Notes: generated by a model not told the origin, from the sequence alone. A DNA stretch of 64,000 nucleotides from UBA4665 sp036388555 (GCA_036388555.1 DASVRP010000001.1:1-64000), one strand, 5' to 3'. Positions 13,383 through 22,283 are shown, counted from the stretch's first letter. Translations and numbers: made by a program.

Positions 13383-16300
13383 TTAGCGGTACTGCAGGGC
13401 GCCGTTCTCGTCTATATAAATAGTATCTTTCTCTTCCTCAGGCGCCGTTTCGCTCTCCTGCGGGCCGTCTGACGGCTTTTCGGACGATGCTGACTGCTCG
13501 GGCTTAGTCTGGTCCGCCTGGCCGGCCTGCGGGCTCTCCGTACGTCCGGACTGTTCATCCTGTCGCGGCAGCCTCATCTCCGACGGGTCGCCCGTTCCTG
13601 TCCGCGGATCATCACGCGGTATCTTTAGCGCGTCGGGCCTTGATACGGGTTCCGGCTGGGGAACAGGCTGTTGCGGCACGGCCACCCGGGTTGCAGGAGC
13701 GGCTACCGGCGTGGCGGGCAGCTGCTGGCGCTTCGACAGCCAGTCGTCGAGGAATGATGTCGGGGCGGGACCTGCCACCGGCGCCTGGGCCGGCAGCGGT
13801 GCTGGGACCTGCTGGGCTGCGGGCATCGGCTGGGCATAAACCGGCTGCGGTGGCTGCATCTGTGGCTGGTAGCCGGCCTGCGCCATTGCAGGCGCCACAG
13901 GCTGTGTCAGGGATGGAGCCATCGGCTGGGGCTGGGCCGGGGCCGGCAGCGGTGCGGGAGCGTATTGCTGGGACTGCGGCTGGAAGGCCTGCGCCGCTGC
14001 CGGATTAACCATCGGCATACCGGTCTGCGTCGTGCCGGGCATCGCGGCAGCAGGATTTTGCGACATGGCCTGCGGGGCCGGCGGCTGGGTTCTGACTGCC
14101 TGCAGTTGTGCCGGATTAGCCGTTATGCCAGCGCTCCCCCACCCGGTCTGGGCTGGCTGCGGCGGTGCTGCGGCCTGCGGGTACCCAGCACCCGGCCGCA
14201 TCGCCGGATTCATGCCGCCAGCCATAGTACCGGCAGACCCACTGCCGAATGCCGGCTTCGGTGCATCAGGCGTCGTCGCCATCCGGGCGAAGATGTCTTT
14301 CTCGACCTCGGCCTTCGGGTGGCCATATTTGGCGGCCGAAAGCTGCTTGAGCGCATCAGCCAGTTTTGGGTTCGGACTGCCAAGCGGCGCCAGCGTCGAC
14401 ATGCTGAACGGATTGGTCGGTACGCCGCCGACGAGCGTCCTGACGATAGCGTTGTAGCTCGGGATGCGCAGCAGGTCGTCCCCGTCGAACGTCGGCTGGA
14501 AATAACGGCTGAGCGACTCGACATCGTTCTGGCCGATGCGGAAGGACACGATAGTACCCATGTTACCGAAGACGGCATCGCGGATCTCTTCCGTCAGCTG
14601 CGTCGTGAACTGGTTGGCGACGATCAGGTTGAGGTGGTATTTGCGGGCTTCGGACATGATCGTCGCGAATGAATCCGTTGAGAAGTTCTGGAACTCATCG
14701 ACATATAGACAGAAATCCTGGCGCTCACTTTCAGGGATGTTAGCGCGGCTCATGGCGGCTGCCTGGAACTTCATGACGAAAATCATACCGAGCAATTTGG
14801 AGTTCAGGTCGCCGACCCTACCCTTGCTGAGGTTCACGAGCAGGATCTTCTTGTTGTCCATGATATCGCGAAGGTCGAAGGCGCTCTTCGGCTGGCCGAT
14901 GATGTTGCGCATCATCTCGTTGGAGACGAAGGCGCCGAACTTGGAGACGAACCAGCTGACGACCTCACCGAAGTCATTGCTTCGCTGGGACTGCGGCATC
15001 TCCTTGTTCCAGAATTCCAGGACGTTCATGTCGGTGACGTACTTCAGCTTCTGCTGGACGAACTTAGGGTCGCGGAACAGCTTCGGAATGTCGACGAAGG
15101 TGCCGCCGGCCGGGTCGGCCATGACGGTCAAGGCTGCGTTACGGAACAGGTGTTCGTAGCGCGGACCCATGATGCCCTGATGCTGCGGGTCGTACAATTT
15201 GTACAGCATGTTGATCGTTTCCTGGATCAGAAAGTCCTTCTGATCAGGATGGTTGAACTCAAAGAGGTTCAGACCCATCGGATAATCCATCTCGGACGGC
15301 GAGAAGTATATGACGTCCTCGGTGCGCTCTTTGGGGACCATGCTGAGCAGCTTCTCCGCCGTGTCACCGTGCGGGTCGACGAATGCGAAGCCGTCACCGT
15401 TTATCATGTCCTGCAACGCCAGGTTCTCGAGGAAGGTCGACTTACCGGTTCCGGTCTGTCCGACGGCATACATATGACGCTGACGGTCGCCAAGCTGCAG
15501 CCGGATCGGCTTCTTGGCGCCGCGGAAGAGGTTGTAACCCAGCAGCAAGCCATCGTCAGGCATATTACGCGGCGCATCGACCTGCTTCGATGCCTGGCGC
15601 TGCAGCTGGGAAGTCGGAATATTACGCTGGTCCGGAAAATGGAACACCGTCGCCAGCTCCATGGAGTTGAGGATATTCTTTTTCTTCTTCTGCGGGAAGA
15701 ACCGCATGATATAAGCCGTCACGAAGGCTTCCATGTCTTTGGAGGCACTGTATTTGAAACCGTTCTTGCCTGGTGCGTCAAATAAGGAGAATGTCGCCAC
15801 GATATTACTCAGGATGGCTTGCGCCCTGCCCGATACGTTCGACGACGCCACGACGCGGATCAGCACCTCGTAGCCGGAGTGACGGGTCTTCTCGTCGATA
15901 GAATCGAGGACTGACTGCTCCATGGCTGAAAGTTCCTTGGGTTTGTCCTTCTCACCGCCTTTGTCGCCACCGGGCGGCTGCACGAATGCCATGACAAGGC
16001 TTTTGGCCACCGGCACGATCGCATCCGTGCCTGACTTCTTCTCCTTGCCCTTGCGCTTCGCGCTGGCCAGCGATGACGCTTCTTTGCGCCAGTTCGGGTC
16101 AGCCGGGCGCATCAGTATCTGTATGCCGGCACCATCTTCCTTGTCGAGCGTAGATAATGCGTTCAGCAATGATTGCATGGCGTCACGCTTCAGGTCCTGG
16201 AAGGTAGCTATCGGATAGGCGAAGTTATTCTTGAGGTTCAGTTCCCCGCCGACCGTCCCGCTCATCTTACCGACAGAACTAAAAATATTGTGTTCAGCTG

Positions 16301-16718
16301 TTTCTTCTAACCGGGCGGACGGATAGGCACTGATGACCGCCTGTTTGACGACTTCGACCATCGCCACCGGCACCGCAGCATAGAAATTAACGATGCCATG
16401 GGCACCTACGACTTCGAAGCCGAAATGGCGCTGGCCATAGAACCGTGACTTGAATCCCTTTTGCACCGTACTCGCGATAATGTTGTAAATAATGGTGGCT
16501 TTGGATATATTCTCATCTGTTAAATCGCGGACGTCTCGCCCATTAGCCTGCGTATCGTCGCTAGGCGGAGGCAGGTGGATTATCAGCGGGACCATCTTCA
16601 GGCCGCGCTCAAATTCCTTGTATTCCCGGAATTTCTTGCGGTAACCTGCATACAAAACCGGTCCGATGACCGATGCCAGCACAACGAGGATAATGAGGAT
16701 AGTTATGAATGCTGTCAT
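13383..16718 (-). CDS. VirD4/TraD-like ATPase with a long Pro/Gln-rich tail
   Basis: 1111 residues. An N-terminal membrane segment (about 4-26) anchors it; then a domain of unknown type (about 40-400), an FtsK/HerA-type ATPase with Walker A GQTGTGKST (about 425) and Walker B FCLYVDEFQNF, and the TraD/TraG-like region NLIVANQFTTQL. The last roughly 300 residues are low-complexity Pro/Gln/Ala repeats ending in an acidic segment. The family couples DNA or protein substrates to type IV secretion. No other T4SS subunit is visible nearby, so a conjugation role is uncertain; DNA uptake or host-contact secretion are alternatives. The gene upstream ends three bases before this start. Confidence 0.85.
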   Translation of the reverse strand: MTAFITILIILVVLASVIGPVLYAGYRKKFREYKEFERGLKMVPLIIHLPPPSDDTQANGRDVRDLTDENISKATIIYNIIASTVQKGFKSRFYGQRHFGFEVVGAHGIVNFYAAVPVAMVEVVKQAVISAYPSARLEETAEHNIFSSVGKMSGTVGGELNLKNNFAYPIATFQDLKRDAMQSLLNALSTLDKEDGAGIQILMRPADPNWRKEASSLASAKRKGKEKKSGTDAIVPVAKSLVMAFVQPPGGDKGGEKDKPKELSAMEQSVLDSIDEKTRHSGYEVLIRVVASSNVSGRAQAILSNIVATFSLFDAPGKNGFKYSASKDMEAFVTAYIMRFFPQKKKKNILNSMELATVFHFPDQRNIPTSQLQRQASKQVDAPRNMPDDGLLLGYNLFRGAKKPIRLQLGDRQRHMYAVGQTGTGKSTFLENLALQDMINGDGFAFVDPHGDTAEKLLSMVPKERTEDVIYFSPSEMDYPMGLNLFEFNHPDQKDFLIQETINMLYKLYDPQHQGIMGPRYEHLFRNAALTVMADPAGGTFVDIPKLFRDPKFVQQKLKYVTDMNVLEFWNKEMPQSQRSNDFGEVVSWFVSKFGAFVSNEMMRNIIGQPKSAFDLRDIMDNKKILLVNLSKGRVGDLNSKLLGMIFVMKFQAAAMSRANIPESERQDFCLYVDEFQNFSTDSFATIMSEARKYHLNLIVANQFTTQLTEEIRDAVFGNMGTIVSFRIGQNDVESLSRYFQPTFDGDDLLRIPSYNAIVRTLVGGVPTNPFSMSTLAPLGSPNPKLADALKQLSAAKYGHPKAEVEKDIFARMATTPDAPKPAFGSGSAGTMAGGMNPAMRPGAGYPQAAAPPQPAQTGWGSAGITANPAQLQAVRTQPPAPQAMSQNPAAAMPGTTQTGMPMVNPAAAQAFQPQSQQYAPAPLPAPAQPQPMAPSLTQPVAPAMAQAGYQPQMQPPQPVYAQPMPAAQQVPAPLPAQAPVAGPAPTSFLDDWLSKRQQLPATPVAAPATRVAVPQQPVPQPEPVSRPDALKIPRDDPRTGTGDPSEMRLPRQDEQSGRTESPQAGQADQTKPEQSASSEKPSDGPQESETAPEEEKDTIYIDENGALQYR

Positions 16719-16721
16719 GGT

Positions 16722-17258
16722 TTATGCATCCGGCAGCTTAAGTTCTTTGTCGTAACGCTTCTTCATATAGTCTGCTTTGAGTTTGTTCAGTTCGCGTACC
16801 TGCTTGAACGGATCATGCCTCGTCTCGGCGACGACCTGCTTGGCCTTGATGACCCATTCCTTCTCGATGACGTCATTATCAGCAGCTTCTTCGGGTGTAG
16901 CCATGTGGTGCGGCGCAAGTTGGCCGGAAGCTGGTGTCTGCTGGGTAAGCTGATGTACCGGCACCGTCGGACGCAGTACTGGGTCCGGTGCAGCCATCGG
17001 TGGCGCCTGAGAAGGCATTGCCGGTGTCTGAGCCGGCATAGGCCCCATCGCCGGAGACATCGGCCCCATCGGTGCCGGGCCCTGCTGTGGCGCCTGCAGC
17101 GGCTGAGCAGCGAACGGCTGCGGCGGCATACCGGGAGGCGGCCCGAAAACAGCCGCGTTCGTAGGCAGCGGCATCGTCGCGTTAACTGGCATCTGTGGCT
17201 GCACCGGCTGCGGCTGTAGCGAGCCCATGCCCTGGTCTTGTGCTGTCTGTGGATTCAT
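16722..17258 (-). CDS. Pro/Met/Gln-rich protein with charged C-terminus, partner of the VirD4-like ATPase
   Basis: 178 residues. Residues 1-120 are low complexity (Pro, Met, Gln, Ala). The C-terminal 55 residues are helical and charged (NDVIEKEWVIKAKQVV and following). Its stop lies three bases before the ATPase start, so translation is likely coupled. The composition matches the tail of the ATPase, which suggests interaction through the disordered parts. A -10 TATAAT lies 9 nt before the ATG, leaving almost no 5' UTR. No catalytic motif. Confidence 0.75.
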   Translation of the reverse strand: MNPQTAQDQGMGSLQPQPVQPQMPVNATMPLPTNAAVFGPPPGMPPQPFAAQPLQAPQQGPAPMGPMSPAMGPMPAQTPAMPSQAPPMAAPDPVLRPTVPVHQLTQQTPASGQLAPHHMATPEEAADNDVIEKEWVIKAKQVVAETRHDPFKQVRELNKLKADYMKKRYDKELKLPDA

Positions 17259-17323
17259 CTAGAGTATATTATACAACCTTAGGTACCCATAAGAGAAGTA
17301 CGCAAGCGGATTCCGCAAAGATT

Positions 17324-17761
17324 TCATCGGCGCCGCATGCGCCCGGTATAGAAGATGCCGATCAGGAATACCCCGCTCAGCGTCAGGATATCGCGGACGG
17401 TCAGCTGGCCGATCGATTGCAGCATGAGCAGCAGCACCGGGAATACGGTACCGGTTATCAGTATGCTACGCCGGTTCCGTACTGATAACCTGCCATGCAG
17501 GCCCGTGACCGTCAGGATGATCGTCAGGATGCCGTATAAGGTCAGCCCCAACAATATGAATCCGACGATAAGCAGTACCGACTGCACCGACCGTGGCGTC
17601 GTCAGGCTGAAATATGCCACTGATGTCAGGATCGCGGCGATTGAGAACAGGATGCGCTTCGGCAGGACCCGGCCCAGACCTTCCGGGCGGACCGCTGCAG
17701 CCCCTGCCGGCGCATCGGCTGGCTGTGCTGTCGTATTCTGGTCATTCTGTTTATACTGCAT
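17324..17761 (-). CDS. four-helix membrane protein
   Basis: 145 residues: a polar N-terminus (about 1-33) followed by about four hydrophobic segments (about 36-55, 61-84, 98-115, 120-138) and a basic end GRMRRR. No domain recognised. It is separated by 65 bp from the ATPase unit and may belong to it. TATAAT lies 14 nt before the ATG. Confidence 0.7.
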   Translation of the reverse strand: MQYKQNDQNTTAQPADAPAGAAAVRPEGLGRVLPKRILFSIAAILTSVAYFSLTTPRSVQSVLLIVGFILLGLTLYGILTIILTVTGLHGRLSVRNRRSILITGTVFPVLLLMLQSIGQLTVRDILTLSGVFLIGIFYTGRMRRR

Positions 17762-17824
17762 ATGCTCTGGGACGTATTATACCCGACCCGCCCCACGACC
17801 ATCCTATGCTTTGGACGCAGACAC

Positions 17825-18084
17825 ATAAAAAGCCGCCCTGTGCGGGCGGCCGTTGAAGATGCAAGTGCCTAGGCGGTAAATGCGCTCGATATAATTTAAA
17901 CTATTATAGCGCTTACCGCCGGTAGGCGTGACTGACCGCTCATCCTACCGGTAAGGTAGTCTGAGCGTTATCGGCTCTTTGGCTTATTTCTTATGCCCAG
18001 GTTGCCGGTTGTAAGTACAAACGAATTGTTAAGGATTTTTGTCTTTCGACTTTTTTGTTCGTAGGTTTTTGTTTTGTAACTTAC
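17825..18084 (-). ncRNA. structured RNA candidate with boxA-like leader and bistable hairpins
   Basis: A unit with a strong promoter (18091-18119) and an intrinsic terminator (GCCGCCC-gcaca-GGGCGGC plus U-run, about 17827-17850) but no credible ORF. The 5' part has CCTTAACAATTCG (18021-18034), like the rRNA leaders. The middle can form two exclusive structures: CGCTCA...TGAGCG enclosing CTACC-ttacc-GGTAG, or CCGGTAGG...CCTACCGG. The 3' part is a long interrupted stem (GCCTA, GCGGTAA, GCGCT, TATAAT with their complements). It could be a stable small RNA or an attenuator. It does not match tmRNA, SRP RNA or 5S. Confidence 0.5.
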
Positions 18085-18090
18085 TCCCTA

Positions 18091-18119
18091 ATACTAGCAC
18101 GCCGGGCTAATATTGTCAA
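18091..18119 (-). promoter_or_regulatory. promoter of the 17.8-18.1 kb RNA
   Basis: TTGACA (18119-18114), 17-bp spacer, TAGTAT (18096-18091) on the minus strand, a nearly ideal sigma-70 promoter in a gene-free stretch. Confidence 0.7.
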
Positions 18120-18335
18120 GACGATTATGCTTTTGATGAACAATTAAGTGAGTAAGAAATTCGATAGTTTGCCGCGTTATACTGGGCTATCCTGACTACG
18201 TGGATGTCCATACACATACAAAAACCGCAGCCTCTGCGCGGTTTCAATCACGCACTATCCGCCAATAATTTCCTGTCCAGTGACTTACGAAAATAAGTTA
18301 TACACAGGAATCTGTATACATTGGTGAAATTGTTA

Positions 18336-18364
18336 TTGACACTTCAAATGACAATTTATAAGAT
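18336..18364 (+). promoter_or_regulatory. promoter of the 18.4 kb RNA
   Basis: TTGACA (18336-18341), 17-bp spacer, TAAGAT (18359-18364), with the predicted start at about 18371. The stretch 18120-18335 upstream holds only a small hairpin (ACCGC...GCGGT near 18222-18240) and no gene. Confidence 0.7.
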
Positions 18365-18370
18365 ATGCGT

Positions 18371-18543
18371 AGCACTTGAATAAAAAAAGTGCTCAAAACA
18401 AAAAAGACCAAAAAACAGTGACAACGGTTTCTCGCAGATCGTTGTCACACCACAAACAATCAAAAGCAAATGACCTCACCTTAAAACTCAAATCAAAACT
18501 CACCTAAACGAAAGAACCCGCCCCTCACCTGGCGGGTTTTTTA
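18371..18543 (+). ncRNA. small RNA candidate with three CUCACCU motifs
   Basis: About 173 nt from a consensus promoter to an intrinsic terminator (AACCCGCC...GGCGGGTT plus six U, 18515-18543). Three hairpins are visible: AGCACTT/AAGTGCT at the 5' end (18371-18393), GTGACAACG/CGTTGTCAC (18418-18448), and the terminator. Linkers are A-rich with few G and should be single-stranded. CTCACCT occurs at about 18475, 18499 and in the terminator loop at about 18524. It is complementary to AGGTGAG Shine-Dalgarno sequences, the pattern of trans-acting sRNAs that block ribosome binding. No ORF with a start signal. Candidate only. Confidence 0.55.
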
Positions 18544-18648
18544 TTACCTGAAAATACCGGAGCACATACACAAACTGACCGGCAAAGCAGGCGGTAGTTC
18601 ATTATACTCATGCTTGCGTATGCAGAATCGGCCGCTACAATTGCTGGG

Positions 18649-20268
18649 ATGAGCACGAGCGTCCAAAGCCTGATCGACCATGGAACCGACGGACTCGTCG
18701 TGGACATCGAATGTAACCTGTCCAACAATCTCCCCAATATCGTAATCGTCGGTTTCGCGAACAAAGCAGTCGATGAAGCCCGTGAGCGGGTCCGGGGAGC
18801 GTTCGCTAGCTCGGGCGTCAGACTGCCGCGGAAGCGTATCACCATCAACCTCGCGCCCGCCGACATCCCCAAGGCCAGCAGCAGTTTCGACCTGGCAATA
18901 GCCGCGGCTATCATGATGGCCGGACTGAAACAGCCAGCCGCATCGTTCACTAAAGCCGAAGCGATCATGGGCGAGCTGGGCCTGGACGGGGCCGTCAGGC
19001 CGGTGCGCGGTGTCATCGGCAAGATCACGGCCGGGCGTCGCCATGGCATTACCACCTTCTACATTCCTCATGCCAACCTGCCTCAGGCCCGACTGGTGCC
19101 GGGTGTCAGACTAGTTCCGCTCGAAAACCTGGCACAACTGAGCGCCCACATCACGGACCATGCTACCCAACGCGGCTTTCACACCGGGGACGGCATGGTA
19201 GATATCGCGGCGGCTTCGTCGGGCCCTGAGACCAGACCTGCGGATCACAGTGGTCCAGGTACACAACATAGTCCCGCCGGTCAGACAGTACGTATCGGAG
19301 ACGTTATCGGCCAACAGCACGCCAAACGAGCATTGGAGATCGCAGCTGCCGGCGGACACAATCTTCTTCTAAGCGGTCCTCCGGGCACCGGCAAGAGTAT
19401 GCTGGCACGTACCCTGCCCTCGCTACTGCCTGACATGTCGCGGGAAGAGATGCTTGAAGTCACCCAACTGCATAGCCTGGCCAGCAAGGAATACGGCCGG
19501 CTGGTAGCCATACGGCCGTTCAGGTCGCCGCATCATAGCACCAGCCATATTGCCATAGTAGGTGGCGGCACCTCACTCCGCCCGGGTGAGATCAGCCTGG
19601 CGCACCGCGGCGTCCTGTTGTTCGACGAACTGCCGGAATTCAACCGCAATACCATCGAGGCCCTCCGCCAGCCGCTGGAAGACCGTCGGATCGTCATTAC
19701 CCGCGCCAATGAGCGTGTCGAGTTCCCTGCCGACTTCATCCTCGTCGCAACCGCCAATCCCTGTCCCTGTGGGTATTACGGAACCCCGTCCAGGGCCGGA
19801 TCCGGCCGGCGCACCTGCGACTGTGCTCCGGCCGCAATCCAGCGCTACCGCGCCAAACTATCAGGACCGATCATGGACCGCATCGACCTGTACAGTGAAG
19901 TCCATGAGGTCGACCATGCCAATCTGCTGACAGCCCACGGCCAGCAACATTGCCAGGAGACCGAAGATATCCGGGGCCGCGTAGCGGCCGCCCGGCGGGC
20001 ACAGTCAGCTCGGACCGGTGCAGCCGGCGCGCTGAACGCCGCCCTCAGCAACCGCGAGCTGACCGCCACCGTCAGCCTGCACCCGAACGCCAAAGCACTG
20101 CTCGACACCGCGGGTACGAGCCTGGAGCTGTCAGCCCGGGCCTACATGCGGACCATCAAGGTCGCCCGCACCATCGCCGACCTGGCTGGCAGCATTCAGG
20201 TCGAGATCCCACACATAACCGAAGCTCTGCAGTACCGCAGCCGAAGTGCCGAGACGTTCCGCGGTTGA
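18649..20268 (+). CDS. comM: ComM/YifB-type Mg-chelatase-like AAA+ ATPase
   Basis: 539 residues from the ATG at 18649. The N-terminal Lon-protease-like fold (LPNIVIVGFANKAV, ITINLAPADIP) is followed by an AAA+ Mg-chelatase core with Walker A GPPGTGKS, Walker B VLLFDELPEF, and a zinc-like CPCGYYG segment. ComM is a hexameric helicase that helps branch migration during natural transformation. The start is chosen because MSTSVQS aligns with the usual family N-terminus and TACAAT (18636-18641) ends 7 nt before it, implying a leaderless mRNA. An upstream ATG at 18610 would add 13 residues with no fit. DNA uptake fits an epibiont with limited biosynthesis. Confidence 0.92.
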   Translation: MSTSVQSLIDHGTDGLVVDIECNLSNNLPNIVIVGFANKAVDEARERVRGAFASSGVRLPRKRITINLAPADIPKASSSFDLAIAAAIMMAGLKQPAASFTKAEAIMGELGLDGAVRPVRGVIGKITAGRRHGITTFYIPHANLPQARLVPGVRLVPLENLAQLSAHITDHATQRGFHTGDGMVDIAAASSGPETRPADHSGPGTQHSPAGQTVRIGDVIGQQHAKRALEIAAAGGHNLLLSGPPGTGKSMLARTLPSLLPDMSREEMLEVTQLHSLASKEYGRLVAIRPFRSPHHSTSHIAIVGGGTSLRPGEISLAHRGVLLFDELPEFNRNTIEALRQPLEDRRIVITRANERVEFPADFILVATANPCPCGYYGTPSRAGSGRRTCDCAPAAIQRYRAKLSGPIMDRIDLYSEVHEVDHANLLTAHGQQHCQETEDIRGRVAAARRAQSARTGAAGALNAALSNRELTATVSLHPNAKALLDTAGTSLELSARAYMRTIKVARTIADLAGSIQVEIPHITEALQYRSRSAETFRG

Positions 20269-20353
20269 CCACCGTTAATGCATCTGGTAAAATAAGGAAC
20301 GTTATTAACACCCCTCTCTAACAGAGACGTAAGAAGAGACAGGAGACCGCACT

Positions 20354-20965
20354 ATCAGCAAGACTACCCGCCTGAATAATGACATTCGGGCGTCTCAGCT
20401 CCGGGTAATTGACCAGGATGGCTCACAGCTTGGCATTATCTCCCGGTCCGAGGCACTACGTTTAGCAGAGGATCAGGGGCTAGACCTTGTTGAAATCTCT
20501 CCCGACGCAGACCCGCCCGTCGCCAAGATAGTGGACTGGGGCAAGTTCAATTACCAGCGGACCAAGCAGGCACAGAAGAACAAGCGCACCACCAAGTCCC
20601 TGGAAATGAAACAGATGCGTTTCGGTCTCAAGATCAGCGATCACGACCTGGGTGTTAAGATGAAAAAAGTAGACGGCTTCCTCGATGCCGGTCATAAGGT
20701 GAAGATAACAGCCTTCTTCCGCGGACGCGAGCTCGCCCACAAGGATCTCGGCTTCAAGATCGCCGACAAAGTCATCAACGACTTCGGTGACCGTATCGTC
20801 GTCGACCAGGCACCACAGCTTGCCGGCAAACAGCTCAGCTTCGTCGTCAGGGCCAGCCCTACCCGGTTGGCAGCAGTCGAGAAGGAAAAGCGCCAGCACC
20901 TCAAGGAAGTAGCCGATGCAGCACCACTGCCGGCAGACGTCCGCGAACGCGTCACTGTCGAGTAA
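20354..20965 (+). CDS. infC: translation initiation factor IF-3
   Basis: 203 residues. The open frame with IF-3 homology extends upstream of the first ATG (20531): RLNNDIRASQLRVID is the expected N-terminal domain start, and the C-terminal domain has KIVDWGKFNYQ and GRELAHKD. The only start at correct distance from AGGAG (20341-20345) is ATC at 20354. Rare AUU/AUC/AUA starts are typical of infC and let IF-3 repress its own translation, so this choice is well founded. First gene of infC-rpmI-rplT; IF-3 guards start-codon selection on the 30S subunit. Confidence 0.93.
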   Translation: MSKTTRLNNDIRASQLRVIDQDGSQLGIISRSEALRLAEDQGLDLVEISPDADPPVAKIVDWGKFNYQRTKQAQKNKRTTKSLEMKQMRFGLKISDHDLGVKMKKVDGFLDAGHKVKITAFFRGRELAHKDLGFKIADKVINDFGDRIVVDQAPQLAGKQLSFVVRASPTRLAAVEKEKRQHLKEVADAAPLPADVRERVTVE

Positions 20966-21054
20966 AGAATCAAAAGGAACCCGAGTAGGGATCTAACCAG
21001 ATACTCATATAACCAGAACAACAATAATCATATAAGGTATAAAAGGAGCCTCCT

Positions 21055-21249
21055 ATGCCAAAACTGAAGACCCATAGTGGTACCAAAGACCGCGTCCGGA
21101 TCACCAAGAACGGCAAAGTCCGCGTCGGCAGCCCGAACCGGAACCACTTCATGTCCAAGAAGAGCGGCGGCCGCAAGCGCAGCCTGGCCGGCCTGCACAC
21201 CCTGCTCGGTGCCAACACCAAGATACTTAAGAAGAAACTAGGAGCCTAA
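21055..21249 (+). CDS. rpmI: 50S ribosomal protein L35
   Basis: 64 residues, very basic, with MPKLKTHSGTKDRVRITKNGKV and HFMSKKSGGRKRSL typical of bL35. Start is preceded by AAAGGAG. It lies between infC and rplT in the conserved order. Confidence 0.97.
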   Translation: MPKLKTHSGTKDRVRITKNGKVRVGSPNRNHFMSKKSGGRKRSLAGLHTLLGANTKILKKKLGA

Positions 21250-21267
21250 GGGCTTAAGGAGAGAGAC

Positions 21268-21645
21268 ATGCGAGTTAAACGAGGAGTCACTAGTCACGCT
21301 AAGCACGCCAAGATCCGTGCTGCAACCAAGGGTTTCAGCCATCCGAACCGCGTCAGTATCAAGCGCGGCAAGCAGGCTGTTACTAAGTCCCTGCAGTTCG
21401 CATACCGCGACCGGCGCAATAAGAAGCGCGTCATGCGTACCCTATGGAACACCCGCATCAACGCGGCTGCCCGCCTGAACGGTACGACCTACTCACGCCT
21501 GATTGCCGGCCTGAACGCCAGCGGCATAAGCCTCGACCGCAAGGTCCTGGCTGAGATGGCAGTCAACGAGCCGGCAGCCTTCGCCAGCGTCGTCGAGGCC
21601 ACTCTCAAGACACGCGATAACGTTGCTAAAACTGCTACAAAGTAA
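21268..21645 (+). CDS. rplT: 50S ribosomal protein L20
   Basis: 125 residues. MRVKRGVTSHAKHAKI and YRDRRNKKRVMRTLWNTRIN are hallmarks of bL20. Start follows AAGGAGAG. bL20 helps assemble the 50S subunit and represses its own operon in other bacteria; no specific leader structure was identified here. Ends the infC operon. Confidence 0.97.
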   Translation: MRVKRGVTSHAKHAKIRAATKGFSHPNRVSIKRGKQAVTKSLQFAYRDRRNKKRVMRTLWNTRINAAARLNGTTYSRLIAGLNASGISLDRKVLAEMAVNEPAAFASVVEATLKTRDNVAKTATK

Positions 21646-21686
21646 GTATAATTACCTCTGTTAGTATCCAGATGAATACAATAATA

Positions 21687-21709
21687 GTCCGCCGTAAGGC
21701 GGGCTTTTT
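21687..21709 (+). terminator. terminator of infC-rpmI-rplT
   Basis: GTCCGCC-gtaa-GGCGGGC followed by TTTTTA, 42 bp after the rplT stop. Confidence 0.85.
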
Positions 21710-21751
21710 ATGTGTAGGTCCGGGTTCGAAAAATTGAGCTACACTAGCGTT

Positions 21752-22179
21752 TTATGTTTCGACTGTTGGTAATTTCGTGACCGCCTGCCCCGCCAGACGG
21801 CGCCGTTCATGCTTCTGCCAGCTGGCTTGCATCATATTCTGAAGGGAACTATCGAGCGCATGCTCAGCCGTCAGTCCCATGACCAGGAATATATGTAATA
21901 GGTTCTCGCGAAGGGCGAACTTTCGCACATTGAGCGCGGCTTGATTTTTCGAATCTAAGTATTTATATAACTGACCGTACACTGCATAGTCTTCAGACAA
22001 CACCTGTATATTGGCAGACAGCTCCGAGATGACCGCGGCCGACATCATTACATCACCAGACTTCAACTCGGTTAAGATTTCTGCGTCATCAGTCCCTTGC
22101 TGTCGTTTGAGCTTCGGTACGTCCAGGTAGCCCAGATGATCGTTTGCTACTCGGTCACTCCGGATACTTCATGTGACAT
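21752..22179 (-). pseudogene. hypothetical gene with an apparent frame break after codon 10
   Basis: The ATG at 22179 has the leaderless signature (TAGAAT, 6 nt, ATG) and opens a frame reading MSHEVSGVTE then TAG. From about that point a different frame is open for over 130 codons to 21752 (RVANDHLGYLDVPKLKRQ, then TTG at 22066, then EDYAVYGQLYKYLDSKNQ and so on). A single-base indel would join the two. If the downstream TTG is instead a real start, the product is 104 residues. The protein is helical, without a known domain. Sequencing error, recent mutation and frameshifting are all possible. Confidence 0.5.
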
Positions 22180-22241
22180 AATCTTATTCTAACATTTTTG
22201 TGCTTACTCTGCAACTGCTGCTGGCGTTGTTCAGGTGTGTT

Positions 22242-22283
22242 CCAACTATAAAAGCCCGCCGATCAGCGGGCTTTTATAGTTGG
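22242..22283 (-). terminator. terminator of rnpB
   Basis: A long perfect stem, CCAACTATAAAAGCCCGC with its complement around GATCA, immediately follows the RNase P RNA on the minus strand. A/U-rich arms make it usable on both strands. Confidence 0.8.
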
